Notes: generated by a model not told the origin, from the sequence alone. A stretch of DNA of 64,000 bases from CALBZG01 sp964486295 (GCA_964486295.1 CAZAMF010000011.1:1-64000); one strand, 5' to 3'; counted from the first letter of the stretch, positions 18,202-27,931 are shown. Program-made: numbers and translations.

Positions 18202-18732
18202 CTATGGGATATATTGTTGAGTCACCAATACAACTTCATTTTTCATCACATAAAAGTAAAATAATTGGAAATCCTGATATTCCGGATTGGAGGTGCCGAA
18301 TTCGTTTCTGTCAGCCTGGAGCGCGTCAATAAACTGTTTGGGATGTTCGTACAATACAGCTTTGGCACTGTCTCCTCCCGGGTAGAACACGACTCTGGCA
18401 TCGGAAGCAAGATAAAGATCATAAGTCAGATTCCGATCCGCAATATAGAATCCGTTGGGTTGGTTCGGATCGGTTACAAACTGCTTTTCGTCGACGGTGA
18501 TCATGTAGCTTCCATCCCCGTTGTCTGTAATATTTTCGATCCTGCCGAATTTTTTATCAGCGCCATCGCGGACCAGCTGTTGTGCATAATCAGTGGTCAG
18601 GTACTCCACGGTGAGATCGGGCTCTACATAAGTGTTTCCGATAAGGCCAGATTTGCTGCACCCTGCGAAAACCATTACTGATAATACGATCAATAAAAGA
18701 ATTAGTACTTGCCTGGATCTGCCGACTTTCAT
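18202..18732 (-). CDS. Hypothetical lipoprotein
   Basis: The protein has 176 residues from the ATG at 18732, chosen because GGGAGGA lies 8 nt upstream; an in-frame ATG 26 codons earlier has no such site. A basic start (MKVGRSR), a hydrophobic core and the lipobox VFAGC predict a lipoprotein anchored at Cys24 or so. The mature part, including TDNGDGSYMITVDEKQF and YDLYLASDARVVF, looks like a compact beta-rich domain. I do not recognise a family. It stands alone between its own terminator and the mraZ regulatory region. Confidence 0.75.
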   Translation of the reverse strand: MKVGRSRQVLILLLIVLSVMVFAGCSKSGLIGNTYVEPDLTVEYLTTDYAQQLVRDGADKKFGRIENITDNGDGSYMITVDEKQFVTDPNQPNGFYIADRNLTYDLYLASDARVVFYPGGDSAKAVLYEHPKQFIDALQADRNEFGTSNPEYQDFQLFYFYVMKNEVVLVTQQYIP

Positions 18733-18971
18733 GATACTTATCCTCCCTGCCCACATGAAATACTCTTTAAGAGGGTGGTTCTTCACCCAAAAACCATGGC
18801 TTTTATTCATTTTATTGCATTAATTATATTTATTATATATATAACATAAATAGTTGCAAAAAAGCAAACTTGTAATTCGCGTTACTTAATATAGGAGGCT
18901 GTAGGGAATAAACACACAATATCTAGTAAAAAAGGCCAAAATAACGAGTAATGGCCAAAAAAAACCGAACG

Positions 18972-19042
18972 AAATGGAGTAAATAGTCTAGAAATTGGAG
19001 TGAGATTGTTGCAAAGTGGAGTGCAATGGTGTAAAGTGGTAT
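18972..19042 (+). promoter_or_regulatory. Phased MraZ-binding repeats upstream of mraZ
   Basis: TGG(A/T) units begin at 18975, 18996, 19017, 19027 and 19037, several preceded by AAA(G)/GAAA, in the form AAAGTGGAGT or AAAGTGGTAT. The last three are exactly 10 bp apart and the first two are 21 bp apart, so all face about the same side of the helix. MraZ is known to bind arrays of TGG-containing repeats at about 10-bp spacing before its own operon, so autoregulation is the likely role. Confidence 0.75.
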
Positions 19043-19073
19043 CACTACCATACTATATTTTGGAGGAAACCCG

Positions 19074-19505
19074 ATGCTAATGGGTAAATACCAAAACTCA
19101 ATAGATTCCAAATACAGGATGATCATCCCTTCGAAGTTCCGGGAGCAGCTTGGCTACACCTGTGTGCTGACCAGAGGGATTGATAGCTGTCTCTATATTT
19201 ATCCGGCTCCGGAGTGGGAAATGCTGATGGGCAAATTGTCGAACCTGCCTATGAGTGATCCGGATGCCAGGGCTTTCGTAAGACACTTTTACGCCAACGC
19301 TGTAGAGTGCGACATTGACAGACAGGGAAGGATGACGATCCCGCAGGAGCTACGTGACTGGGCAGGCATCAAAAAGGAACTGATCACGGTGGGACTTCTT
19401 GATAAAATTGAAATTTGGAGCAAGGACAACTGGGAAGACGCGAACAACAAAACAGAGCTTGAGCAGAGTGACTTCGCAAAGAAGATGATTGAGTATGGAA
19501 TTTAA
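19074..19505 (+). CDS. mraZ: Transcriptional regulator MraZ
   Basis: This 143-residue protein contains two SpoVT/AbrB-like repeats. Each has the DxxGR-type loop: DSKYRMIIPSKFR near residue 10 and DRQGRMTIPQELRDWA near residue 83. MraZ forms ring-shaped oligomers, binds repeats ahead of the dcw cluster and represses it. GGAGG precedes the ATG. The gene opens the division and wall cluster and its 3' end overlaps rsmH. Confidence 0.96.
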   Translation: MLMGKYQNSIDSKYRMIIPSKFREQLGYTCVLTRGIDSCLYIYPAPEWEMLMGKLSNLPMSDPDARAFVRHFYANAVECDIDRQGRMTIPQELRDWAGIKKELITVGLLDKIEIWSKDNWEDANNKTELEQSDFAKKMIEYGI

Positions 19506-20442
19506 ACACACATCGGTTTTATATGAAGAAGCAATCGAAAGCCTCAACATAAAACCGGAAGGTATTTATGTGGATGGAACACTTGGCGGCGGCGGACATG
19601 CAGCCGGCATATGCGAAAGATTGAACGATCAGGGTATATTCATCGGCATTGACCGGGATCGTGACGCAATAGTCGCAGCAACAAAGAGGCTTCAGCCGTA
19701 TGGATGCCGGAAAATATTTGTACAGAGTAATTACGCAGAAATAAAGGCGATTTTGCAAGGGCTCGAAATAGATAAAATTGACGGAGCATTGCTGGACCTG
19801 GGAGTCTCATCTTTCCAGCTGGATCAAGTTCATCGCGGATTTTCCTACATGAATGAAGCACCGCTGGATATGCGAATGAATTCAGAGGACCCGGTCACAG
19901 CTTATGACGTAGTCAATAATTATAGCCAGGAAGAACTCACGAGAATCATTAAAGAGTACGGTGAAGAACGATGGGCTTCGAGAATCGCAGCATTCATCGT
20001 TAAAGCCAGAGAAAAATCCGCTATCAGCACCACAACTGAACTGGTAGAGATCATCAAAGCAGCGATCCCGGCTTCAGCCAGGAGAGAGGGACCACATCCG
20101 GCAAAGCGGACATTTCAGGCGATCAGAATAGAAGTCAACGATGAATTGGGCCAACTGGAAAAAGCAGTAACCGAATTTTGCGACGTTCTTGGCGACAGCG
20201 GGCGGCTGGCAATCATCACCTTCCATTCCCTGGAGGACAGAATCGTAAAGGAAACATTCAATAAGAGACTGAATCCATGCACTTGCCCAAAAGAATTCCC
20301 GATCTGTGTATGCGGGAAAACAGCGGATATCAGCAAAATCACAAAAAAACCCGTATCGCCTTCCGAACGGGAAGTGCAGGAAAATCCAAGAGCCAGAAGC
20401 GCCAAATTAAGAGTAATTGAAAAAATAGGGGGTCGCATATGA
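19495..20442 (+). CDS. rsmH: 16S rRNA (cytosine-1402-N4)-methyltransferase
   Basis: A protein of 315 residues from the ATG at 19495; a TTG at 19489 would add two residues and cannot be excluded. SAM-binding motif I is DGTLGGGGHAAGI. The family segments GALLDLGVSSFQLD and GRLAIITFHSLEDRIVK are intact, followed by the zinc-ribbon-like Cys cluster CTCPKEFPICVCG. It methylates C1402 in the ribosomal P site. It overlaps mraZ by 11 bp and ftsL by 4 bp, so translation is coupled. Confidence 0.96.
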   Translation: MEFKHTSVLYEEAIESLNIKPEGIYVDGTLGGGGHAAGICERLNDQGIFIGIDRDRDAIVAATKRLQPYGCRKIFVQSNYAEIKAILQGLEIDKIDGALLDLGVSSFQLDQVHRGFSYMNEAPLDMRMNSEDPVTAYDVVNNYSQEELTRIIKEYGEERWASRIAAFIVKAREKSAISTTTELVEIIKAAIPASARREGPHPAKRTFQAIRIEVNDELGQLEKAVTEFCDVLGDSGRLAIITFHSLEDRIVKETFNKRLNPCTCPKEFPICVCGKTADISKITKKPVSPSEREVQENPRARSAKLRVIEKIGGRI

Positions 20443-20873
20443 TTGCTGCGGAAAAGTGGTATGAATATCAGAAACAATATAAAAAATACAGTTTTGATAT
20501 GAAACCGCCGGAAAAAGCGATTGTAAAAGAAAAGAAAAAGTCGCTGACAACACCAAAAGACCGAGTGATGCTGATGCTTCTGACTATTCTGGCAGGAGTA
20601 ATATGTATAGGAATGATTATATCCACAGCCTTTTCAGCGAGCATAAAGTATGATATAAATACAGTAATAAAAGAAAATGCTGTTATTCAAGGGGAAATCG
20701 AAAATCTGAACGTGAAGATCAAAAGCGCGGTCAATATCGGAACGATCGAAGAGAGAGCGACCCAAGAGTTGGGCATGATTTATCCGGATGTCACGCAGTT
20801 CAAATATCTGGATAATGAAGCGAAAGCTCCTCAGAATTTTGCCTCAATAATAAAAGAAGCCGCATACAACTGA
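20439..20873 (+). CDS. ftsL: FtsL-like cell division protein
   Basis: The 144-residue protein has a cytoplasmic basic N-terminus of about 45 residues, one membrane span (LMLLTILAGVICIGMIIS) and an extracellular coiled coil (INTVIKENAVIQGEIENL) ending in the IEERATQELGM segment typical of FtsL/DivIC proteins. Sequence conservation in this family is low; position between rsmH and the PBP gene supports the name. It should join DivIB and DivIC and recruit the septal synthase. The start overlaps the rsmH stop. Confidence 0.85.
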   Translation: MIAAEKWYEYQKQYKKYSFDMKPPEKAIVKEKKKSLTTPKDRVMLMLLTILAGVICIGMIISTAFSASIKYDINTVIKENAVIQGEIENLNVKIKSAVNIGTIEERATQELGMIYPDVTQFKYLDNEAKAPQNFASIIKEAAYN

Positions 20874-20916
20874 ATGCGGCCGGAATTGAATATCAGAGAA
20901 ACCAGACAACTTAATT

Positions 20917-20943
20917 AAACCAGATTGAGGTGTACTGGTTTTT
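20917..20943 (+). terminator. Weak intrinsic terminator or attenuator between ftsL and the PBP gene
   Basis: AAACCAG (20917-20923) can pair with CTGGTTT (20935-20941), followed by further T. The 7-bp stem and 11-nt loop suggest partial termination inside the dcw operon. Confidence 0.45.
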
Positions 20944-20984
20944 ATTAATATTTCGGACAAATTTCAACATAGAAAGCTGATCAA

Positions 20985-22982
20985 ATGGACAAAACATCTA
21001 ACAGAACAAAAAAGAGACTGATTGCAGCCTTCGCTATCGTATGCCTGATGATCTCCGCACTGGGATTCAGAGTGGGTTGGGTTCAGATCGTAAGGGGAGA
21101 AGAATATGCCAAGATGGCCACCGGGCAGCAGACAAGAGATGTGTCGATTGCCGCGAAGAGGGGCGCCATTTATGATCGGAACGGAGAAGAACTGGCCATC
21201 AGCGCTGCGACGTTCTCAGTCTGGATCCGGCCGGAAAAGGTCTGGAAAGGCGACAATAAGGATGAAAAGGAGCAGAATGCAGAAAAGGTATTCAAGGCAT
21301 TGTCAGAGAATTTGAACATGACTGTGGATGTGATCCGTGAAGCGGCTTCCAAGGACTCGAAGCTCATTAAAATTGCCAAATATCAGACAAAAGATACGGC
21401 GGACAAGATATCGGGACTGGGATTGTCCGGCGTCGAAATTACGGAAGAAGTCAAACGTTATTATCCTTTGGGGGCCTTTGCCAGCCATCTGCTCGGCAGC
21501 GTTACGGATGACAATACCGGCCTTTCAGGAATTGAACTCGAATATGACAGTCTGCTCAGCGGGGTTTCCGGACGCTGGATCAAAAGTGCCGATGTGGAGG
21601 GCAATGGCCTCGCATATGGTGTCGAGAAATATTTCGGCGCTGAAAACGGCTTGAATCTGGTTCTGACCATTGATTCGGTCATTCAGTATTACGCTGAAAA
21701 ATCAATTGCAGATGTAAAAGAGACAACGGGTGCCGATCGGGTGTGGTGCCTGATGATGGATCCAAAAACAGGTGGAATACTGGCAATGGCAGCAACACCG
21801 GAATTTGATCCTAATGACGCCAGAACCCCTCTTGATCCTCAGGAAGCGGCAACCCTTGCGACTATGTCCAATGGGGATAAAATGAAATTCTGGAATCAAA
21901 TGTGGAGAAACTCGATGGTCAGTGATACGTACGAACCCGGATCCACATTTAAACTGATCACCACCGCTGTCGGGCTTGAAGAAGGCGTAACCTCCTTAAA
22001 CGATTCATTCGTATGTACCGGTTCGATCGACGTCTATGACACAACACTAAGATGCTGGAGATATCAGGAACCTCACGGACGCGAGACTCTGGTACAGGCT
22101 GTCGGGAATTCCTGCAACCCGGTGCTGGTGCAGATCGCTCAAAGGATCGGCGAAGAAAAATATTATGAGTATCTTGATCTTTTCGGGTTTTCGGAAAAGA
22201 CCGGCATTGATTTCCCGGGAGAAAGCTCATCCATTCTACAGTCGCGCAACGGCGCGAACCCGGTAGGTCTGGCTACCATGGCTTATGGCCAGGGTATCGC
22301 TGTGACACCGGTTCAGATTCTGTCAGCAGTTTGCGCTTTCGGAAACGGCGGGCAGATGATGCAGCCTCACTTGGTCAGTGCACTGACGGATTCACAGGGA
22401 AAGGTTGTAAAATCTTTCGATCCTAAGATCGTCAGAAGGGTCGTCTCCGAGCAAACCGCGGAAGAAATGTGCTTTATTATGGAGTCTGTCGTTTCTGAAG
22501 GCGGTGGCGGAAAGGCAAAAGTAGACGGGTACAGAGTAGGCGGGAAAACCGGAACGGCCCAAAAGGCCCAGGGCGGCGGCTACAGCAATGAAACCTATTC
22601 ATCCTTTATCGGCATGGCGCCTATGAATGACCCGAAGGTGGCTATATTGCTGGTGGTGGATAATCCGAAAGGCGTGAAATATGGCAGCATCACGGCAGCG
22701 CCGGGTGCCCAGAAAATTCTTGCGCAGACACTCCGGTATCTGAATGTTGAACCGGAATTCACCCAGGAAGAATTGAGCGCCCTGAAAAGCAATACCGTCA
22801 CTGTGCCGAATCTTGCGGGACACAGCATCGATAATGCTATAGGCATTCTCGGCGGACTGTCGCTTGGAGCGACAGTGTCTCCGACGCTGGAAACCGTAGA
22901 AGACGTAATGGTCGTAGATCAGTATCCGAAGCCGGGGGAAAGCATAAAAAAAGGTGAAAATGTTTATTTATACTGGGAATAA
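20985..22982 (+). CDS. Class B penicillin-binding protein (FtsI/SpoVD type) with PASTA domain
   Basis: The 665-residue transpeptidase has an N-terminal membrane anchor (about 12-30), a dimerisation domain starting at RGAIYDRNGEELA, and a penicillin-binding domain with the active-site Ser in GSTFK, the SxN triad SCN and the KTG motif GGKTGTAQ. One PASTA domain of about 65 residues closes the protein (VPNLAGHSIDNAIGIL to the C-terminus), as in SpoVD of Bacillus. It makes septal or spore cortex peptidoglycan cross-links; no second class B PBP is seen here, so it may be the division enzyme. No strong Shine-Dalgarno site is visible. Confidence 0.93.
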   Translation: MDKTSNRTKKRLIAAFAIVCLMISALGFRVGWVQIVRGEEYAKMATGQQTRDVSIAAKRGAIYDRNGEELAISAATFSVWIRPEKVWKGDNKDEKEQNAEKVFKALSENLNMTVDVIREAASKDSKLIKIAKYQTKDTADKISGLGLSGVEITEEVKRYYPLGAFASHLLGSVTDDNTGLSGIELEYDSLLSGVSGRWIKSADVEGNGLAYGVEKYFGAENGLNLVLTIDSVIQYYAEKSIADVKETTGADRVWCLMMDPKTGGILAMAATPEFDPNDARTPLDPQEAATLATMSNGDKMKFWNQMWRNSMVSDTYEPGSTFKLITTAVGLEEGVTSLNDSFVCTGSIDVYDTTLRCWRYQEPHGRETLVQAVGNSCNPVLVQIAQRIGEEKYYEYLDLFGFSEKTGIDFPGESSSILQSRNGANPVGLATMAYGQGIAVTPVQILSAVCAFGNGGQMMQPHLVSALTDSQGKVVKSFDPKIVRRVVSEQTAEEMCFIMESVVSEGGGGKAKVDGYRVGGKTGTAQKAQGGGYSNETYSSFIGMAPMNDPKVAILLVVDNPKGVKYGSITAAPGAQKILAQTLRYLNVEPEFTQEELSALKSNTVTVPNLAGHSIDNAIGILGGLSLGATVSPTLETVEDVMVVDQYPKPGESIKKGENVYLYWE

Positions 22983-23005
22983 ATCAGAAGAGTGCAGGTG
23001 AAAAC

Positions 23006-24373
23006 ATGAAAGAACTCAAATTGAAAGAAATCGCATCAGCTGTCGATGGTAATATACTGAAAGGCAATGGTGATTATATCATCACCGGAGTATCCACCGA
23101 CTCAAGAAATGTGCATCCCGCCGATCTTTTCGTAGCGCTTATCGGGGAAAAACACGATGCCAATAAATTTGTGCCTCAAGCGGCAGAAAATGGGTGTAAA
23201 GCATGTCTGATAAGCAATCCCGCGGCGGCTGAACCCGTTGAAAACGCAATTTTGGTCGAAAACACGACCACGGCGCTCCAGAAACTGGCGAAATATTACC
23301 TGACCTTGTTCCCCATCAAAAAAATTGCTGTAACCGGAAGCACTGGCAAAACCACAACGAAGGATATGATCCATGCTGTGGCATCCGTCAGATTCAAAAG
23401 CGCAAAAACACAAGGCAACTTCAATAATAATATCGGCTTACCGCTAACCATCCTCTCCATAGAAGACGGCACAGAGGTTGGCGTATTTGAGATGGGTATG
23501 GATAAGCCCGGTGAAATTGATGAACTGGTGGAAATCGTCCGCCCTGATATCGGCGTCATTACGAATATAGGATTATCGCACATTGAGCGTCTCGGCAGCA
23601 GAGAAAACATCTTCAAAGCGAAGATGGAAATAGTGAACTATTTCGGGCCGGACCAAGTGCTGATCATATGTGATGACAACGATCTTCTGACGAGAAATAC
23701 AGCATCGGGCGATTACAGGCTGGTCACCATCGGTACAAACGGAAAAAGCAGCTATATTGTTTACAACATAAAAGACAATGAAGAAAACGGACTCACGTTT
23801 GATTTAGAACATGAGCAGAAACTGCATCATGTCACGCTCCCGGTACCGGGAAGGCATAATGCTTTGAACGCTTCCCTTGCCATCGCCTGTGGCGTCGAAC
23901 TGGGGATCCCGATGGAAGAGGCTATAGCGGGTCTCACAAAAATCTCACTGACAGAAAAGAGACTCAGTACCATCAACAAAAGCGGGATCAAGGTGATTGA
24001 TGATTCATATAACGCGAGCCCCGATTCGATGAGGGCGGCTATTGATGTCCTGGCTTCCAGGAAAGGTTTGAGAAAAGTCGCTGTTCTTGGGGATATGTTT
24101 GAGCTCGGCCCGGACAGCCCTGAATACCATAGACAGGTGGGGGAATATGCCGCCAATGCCGGCGTTGATTTAGTTGTAACTATAGGAGATTTGTCATATA
24201 ATACAATGTTAGGGGCTAAAAGAATTTTAGGCCCTAATAAGACCCTCCATTTTAACAATAGAGAAGAATTCATAGTCAAATTAAAAGACATCATCCGGGT
24301 AGGGGATGTTATTCTGATAAAAGGGTCCAGAGCTATGAAAATGGATGAGATCACAAAAGAAATTCTTAAATAA
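23006..24373 (+). CDS. murF: UDP-MurNAc-tripeptide-D-alanyl-D-alanine ligase
   Basis: The 455-residue Mur ligase adds D-Ala-D-Ala to the UDP-MurNAc-tripeptide. Domains run in order: N-terminal UDP-binding domain (GVSTDSRNV at about 28-36), central ATPase (VTGSTGKTTTKDM, GNFNNNIGLPLT, EMGMDKPGEI) and C-terminal domain with DDSYNASPDSM and LGDMFELG. The GNFNNxIGxP segment is characteristic of MurF rather than MurE. murE, usually just upstream, is absent. Confidence 0.97.
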   Translation: MKELKLKEIASAVDGNILKGNGDYIITGVSTDSRNVHPADLFVALIGEKHDANKFVPQAAENGCKACLISNPAAAEPVENAILVENTTTALQKLAKYYLTLFPIKKIAVTGSTGKTTTKDMIHAVASVRFKSAKTQGNFNNNIGLPLTILSIEDGTEVGVFEMGMDKPGEIDELVEIVRPDIGVITNIGLSHIERLGSRENIFKAKMEIVNYFGPDQVLIICDDNDLLTRNTASGDYRLVTIGTNGKSSYIVYNIKDNEENGLTFDLEHEQKLHHVTLPVPGRHNALNASLAIACGVELGIPMEEAIAGLTKISLTEKRLSTINKSGIKVIDDSYNASPDSMRAAIDVLASRKGLRKVAVLGDMFELGPDSPEYHRQVGEYAANAGVDLVVTIGDLSYNTMLGAKRILGPNKTLHFNNREEFIVKLKDIIRVGDVILIKGSRAMKMDEITKEILK

Positions 24374-24386
24374 GGAGCAGTAGTAA

Positions 24387-25343
24387 ATGGATTATTTACA
24401 AATTGCACTCCTGCTGGCGTTAACTTTTATATTGAGCACGATCGCAACTTCACTCGAGATACCGATTTTGCGTCGCAAACGGGCCGGACAAAATATACGT
24501 GAAGAAGGGCCGGAATCCCACTTGAAAAAGGCCGGCACCCCCAGCATGGGAGGCATATCGATCATCCTTGCGACTCTGATCACATGCGCGGTCACCAGAC
24601 AATTTTCACCCGAGACATTTATAACCGGCTTTTCATTTATAGCATTCGGGCTGATCGGGTTTGCCGACGACTATATCAAAATTATTCGCCATAACAATCT
24701 CGGATTAAGAGCCTGGCAGAAGATGGCGCTTCAGATCATCTTCGCAGCAGTGCTCTCCATCCTGATCACGAAATCACCGGAACACGGAACAGATGTTATG
24801 GTCCCTTTTACCGGCGAATTTTTTGATTTAGGCGGTTTGTACATCCCGTTTTCAATTTTTGTAACAGTCGCTATTGTAAACAGTGTGAATCTGACTGACG
24901 GGCTTGATGGACTGGCTTCCGGGGTCACGGCTGTAGTCGCTGTGTTTTTTGCTATTGCCGGCGTTATTTTGGGCATGGTGACCGAAGCTTCCTTTGCAGC
25001 CTGCATGGCAGGCGCATGTCTGGGCTTTTTAGTGTTCAACAGGCATCCGGCCAAGGTGTTTATGGGGGATACCGGTTCGCTTGCTTTGGGGGGCGGTCTG
25101 GCGGCTATCGCCGCAACAATGAATATGGAGCTTTTTCTACCCATCGCGGGATTTGTCTATGTAGCCGAAGCTTTGTCGGTATTGATCCAGGTGGCAAGCT
25201 TCAAATTAACAGGGAAAAGAGTGTTCAAAATGGCTCCGTTACATCATCATTTTGAACTATGCGGTCTGAAAGAAACAAGAGTCGTCGCGGTATTCTGGGC
25301 AGCTGCCCTGATATTCTCCGCAGTCGGAATAGGAGCATTATAA
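24387..25343 (+). CDS. mraY: Phospho-N-acetylmuramoyl-pentapeptide transferase
   Basis: This 318-residue polytopic enzyme makes lipid I from UDP-MurNAc-pentapeptide and undecaprenyl phosphate. About ten membrane spans are visible. Motifs include KKAGTPSMGG, FADDYIK with the metal-binding Asp pair, NLTDGLDGLA and the HHHFE histidine segment (APLHHHFEL) near the C-terminus. AAGGAG precedes the start, 13 nt after murF. Confidence 0.97.
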   Translation: MDYLQIALLLALTFILSTIATSLEIPILRRKRAGQNIREEGPESHLKKAGTPSMGGISIILATLITCAVTRQFSPETFITGFSFIAFGLIGFADDYIKIIRHNNLGLRAWQKMALQIIFAAVLSILITKSPEHGTDVMVPFTGEFFDLGGLYIPFSIFVTVAIVNSVNLTDGLDGLASGVTAVVAVFFAIAGVILGMVTEASFAACMAGACLGFLVFNRHPAKVFMGDTGSLALGGGLAAIAATMNMELFLPIAGFVYVAEALSVLIQVASFKLTGKRVFKMAPLHHHFELCGLKETRVVAVFWAAALIFSAVGIGAL

Positions 25344-25344
25344 T

Positions 25345-26712
25345 ATGAGAAAAGAAATTATCGGGAAAAAAGTTCTTATAGTCGGAATGGGCAGATCAGG
25401 GATTGCAGCAACTCAGGCTCTGCTGAAACTGGGAGCGAAGGTTTCCGTTCAGGACTCCAAACATGCGGAGGATTTTGATCAGCAATTCATTAGATTCCTT
25501 AACAATCTGGATGTAAAATGCTATTTTGGAACTACACCGGGACCGGAAGACCAGTTTGATATGCTGGTTCTTTCTCCGGGGGTACCGCCAAACCTGGATT
25601 TTATCAATGAAGCAAAAGCAAAGGGATCAGAGATCGTAGGCGAACTGGAAATAGCCTATCGCATCGGGAACGGGAAATATATTGCCATCACAGGCACGAA
25701 CGGAAAAACCACTACAACGACTCTGGTAGGAGAAATCTTTAAAAATGCGTGTCGTAGAACTTATGTTGTCGGGAATATCGGAGTTGCTGTGATCGGAAGC
25801 GCTCTCATCGCAGAACGGGATGCATGGATGATTACGGAAGTGTCGAGTTTTCAGCTTGAAACCACGACATTTTTCAAACCCTTTGTCTCTGCCATACTGA
25901 ATCTGACCCAGGATCATATGGACCGCCATCGTGACATGGAGAACTACGGAAAGGCAAAAGCGCGGATCTTTAAGAACCAGGATGAAAATGATTATGTGGT
26001 AGTCAATTACGACGATAAAGCCTGCTTTGCCCTGGCAGCGGGAGCAAAAGCCAGAGTTGTTCCTTTCAGCAGACTGGAGGAATTGGAATTCGGATGTTAC
26101 GTAAAAGATGGCGCGATCTGCATCAATGACGGTGTCAATCAGCCTGTTACCATCTGCCAGACGTCCCAGCTGATCATCCCGGGTGCACACAATGTGGAGA
26201 ATGCCCTGGCGGCCGCAGCCATCTCCTATTTTGCAGGTGTGGATAGTGCCGTAATAGGGGAGACTCTGCGTTCATTTCAAGGTGTAGAACATCGTCTGGA
26301 GTTTGTTGAGGAAATTGACGGTATTCGTTTCGTGAATGATTCCAAAGGGACAAATCCCGACTCCTCGATCAAGGCGATCGAGGCAATAAAAGGAAATATC
26401 ATTCTGATTGCCGGAGGCTATGACAAGGGGAGCGATTTCGACAATCTGATCAAGTCTTTTGATGGAAAAGTAAAAGCAATGGTGCTTCTCGGTAAAACGG
26501 CGCCAAAGATAAAAGAAACGGCGGAGAGACTTGGATTTACTGACATCAGGATGGCAAAGGACATGGATGAAAGCGTCAAGATCGCTTACAGCCTCGCCGC
26601 TTCCGGTGATACGGTCCTGCTGTCGCCTGCCTGCGCAAGCTGGGATATGTATACCTGCTTTGAGCAGCGCGGTGAACATTTTAAGAACCTGGTTCACAAA
26701 CTGGCTAACTGA
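25345..26712 (+). CDS. murD: UDP-N-acetylmuramoylalanine-D-glutamate ligase
   Basis: A 455-residue Mur ligase that adds D-Glu to UDP-MurNAc-L-Ala. The N-terminal Rossmann domain begins KVLIVGMGRSGIAA, the ATP loop is ITGTNGKTTTTTL, and the MurD segments EVSSFQLE, LTQDHMDRH and NDSKGTNPDSS are present. It starts 1 nt after the mraY stop codon and ends 16 nt before ftsW. Confidence 0.97.
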   Translation: MRKEIIGKKVLIVGMGRSGIAATQALLKLGAKVSVQDSKHAEDFDQQFIRFLNNLDVKCYFGTTPGPEDQFDMLVLSPGVPPNLDFINEAKAKGSEIVGELEIAYRIGNGKYIAITGTNGKTTTTTLVGEIFKNACRRTYVVGNIGVAVIGSALIAERDAWMITEVSSFQLETTTFFKPFVSAILNLTQDHMDRHRDMENYGKAKARIFKNQDENDYVVVNYDDKACFALAAGAKARVVPFSRLEELEFGCYVKDGAICINDGVNQPVTICQTSQLIIPGAHNVENALAAAAISYFAGVDSAVIGETLRSFQGVEHRLEFVEEIDGIRFVNDSKGTNPDSSIKAIEAIKGNIILIAGGYDKGSDFDNLIKSFDGKVKAMVLLGKTAPKIKETAERLGFTDIRMAKDMDESVKIAYSLAASGDTVLLSPACASWDMYTCFEQRGEHFKNLVHKLAN

Positions 26713-26728
26713 TATTTTGGGATTTGGG

Positions 26729-27916
26729 ATGAAAATTGTTAAGAAAACAAAGGCGACAAAGCCTTTGAATTTAAAAAAATCATTAAGAAATGACGGTTTG
26801 AAAAGGCGGCCCGGAGATTTTACACTGGTGATCATGACGATGGTCCTGGTCATTTTCGGAGTGATTATGGTGTTCAGCGCCAGCTATTACAGCGCGCTCA
26901 GCGATTACGGCGATCCGTATTATTTTCTGAAGCGGGAAATCGTTTATGCCGGAGTCGGGGTTGTTATTATGCTGGTTGTTGCATCCATCGACTATCACTG
27001 GTATAAAAAGTTTTCCTGGATGTTTCTCGGTACCAGCGTAATACTGCTTATGCTGGTTTTTACTCCTTTAGGCGTTACGAGGAATAATGCGACCCGGTGG
27101 ATCGGCATTGGAAATCTGACCTTGATGCCGGGAGAACTGGCTAAGCTATGCGCCATTCTCTTTGTGGCGTTTTATCTGAGCAGCGATCCGTCAAGGATCC
27201 GATCCTTCAAATCAGGAGTCATGCCGCTGGTAGGAATCGGCGCCGTTTATTTTGGGCTGATCTACATGCAACCCAATCTTTCTACGGCTATTACCGTATT
27301 TATGATTATCGTCGGCATGCTGTTCGTGTCCGGAGCAAAAATTTGGCATCTGATCTCCGTCGGCGGTGCGGGCGTCCTTGCAGGCCTGTTTGCTATATTC
27401 GTTGATCCGGATGGTGCCTATCGTCTTGCCCGGGTGACCAGTTTCCTGGATCCGTTTGCAGATCCATTGGGGACGGGATATCAGGTTGTCCAGTCATTAT
27501 ACGCACTGGGCTCCGGAGGGCTGCTCGGCGTAGGCTTGGGGAAAAGCATACAGAAAAATTTATATCTGCCAGAGGCCCACAACGATTTCATACTGGCTAT
27601 CATCGGAGAGGAACTTGGATTCATCGGAATCCTGGCGCTGCTCTGCTGCTATATTTTTCTGATTTGGCGAGGCGCTCATATCGCCATGAATGCAGGGGAT
27701 TTGTATGGCACTCTTATTGCTTCCGGGGTAACACTGATGCTTGGCATACAGGTAGCACTTAATGTGGCCACTGTTACATCCAGTATGCCGCCTACAGGGA
27801 TCACTCTCCCCTTCATCAGTTACGGGGGCAACGCATTGTGGCTCTTCATGGGTTCCATCGGGCTTCTGATCAGCGTATCGCGATATTCCCAAAACAGCAG
27901 ACTGAAGAATTTATAG
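26729..27916 (+). CDS. ftsW: Septal peptidoglycan glycosyltransferase FtsW
   Basis: A protein of 395 residues from the ATG at 26729; the frame is open further upstream inside murD, but that part is only a shadow of murD. Ten or so membrane spans are seen. SEDS-family hallmarks include NATRWIGIGNLTLMPGELAK, LYALGSGGLLGVGLG, PEAHNDFILAIIGEELGF and the C-terminal TGITLPFISYGGNALW. A basic cytoplasmic tail of about 30 residues precedes the first span. It polymerises glycan with its partner PBP at the septum. The Shine-Dalgarno site is weak, suggesting translational coupling to murD. Confidence 0.95.
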   Translation: MKIVKKTKATKPLNLKKSLRNDGLKRRPGDFTLVIMTMVLVIFGVIMVFSASYYSALSDYGDPYYFLKREIVYAGVGVVIMLVVASIDYHWYKKFSWMFLGTSVILLMLVFTPLGVTRNNATRWIGIGNLTLMPGELAKLCAILFVAFYLSSDPSRIRSFKSGVMPLVGIGAVYFGLIYMQPNLSTAITVFMIIVGMLFVSGAKIWHLISVGGAGVLAGLFAIFVDPDGAYRLARVTSFLDPFADPLGTGYQVVQSLYALGSGGLLGVGLGKSIQKNLYLPEAHNDFILAIIGEELGFIGILALLCCYIFLIWRGAHIAMNAGDLYGTLIASGVTLMLGIQVALNVATVTSSMPPTGITLPFISYGGNALWLFMGSIGLLISVSRYSQNSRLKNL

Positions 27917-27931
27917 ACCGGAGATCTGAAT

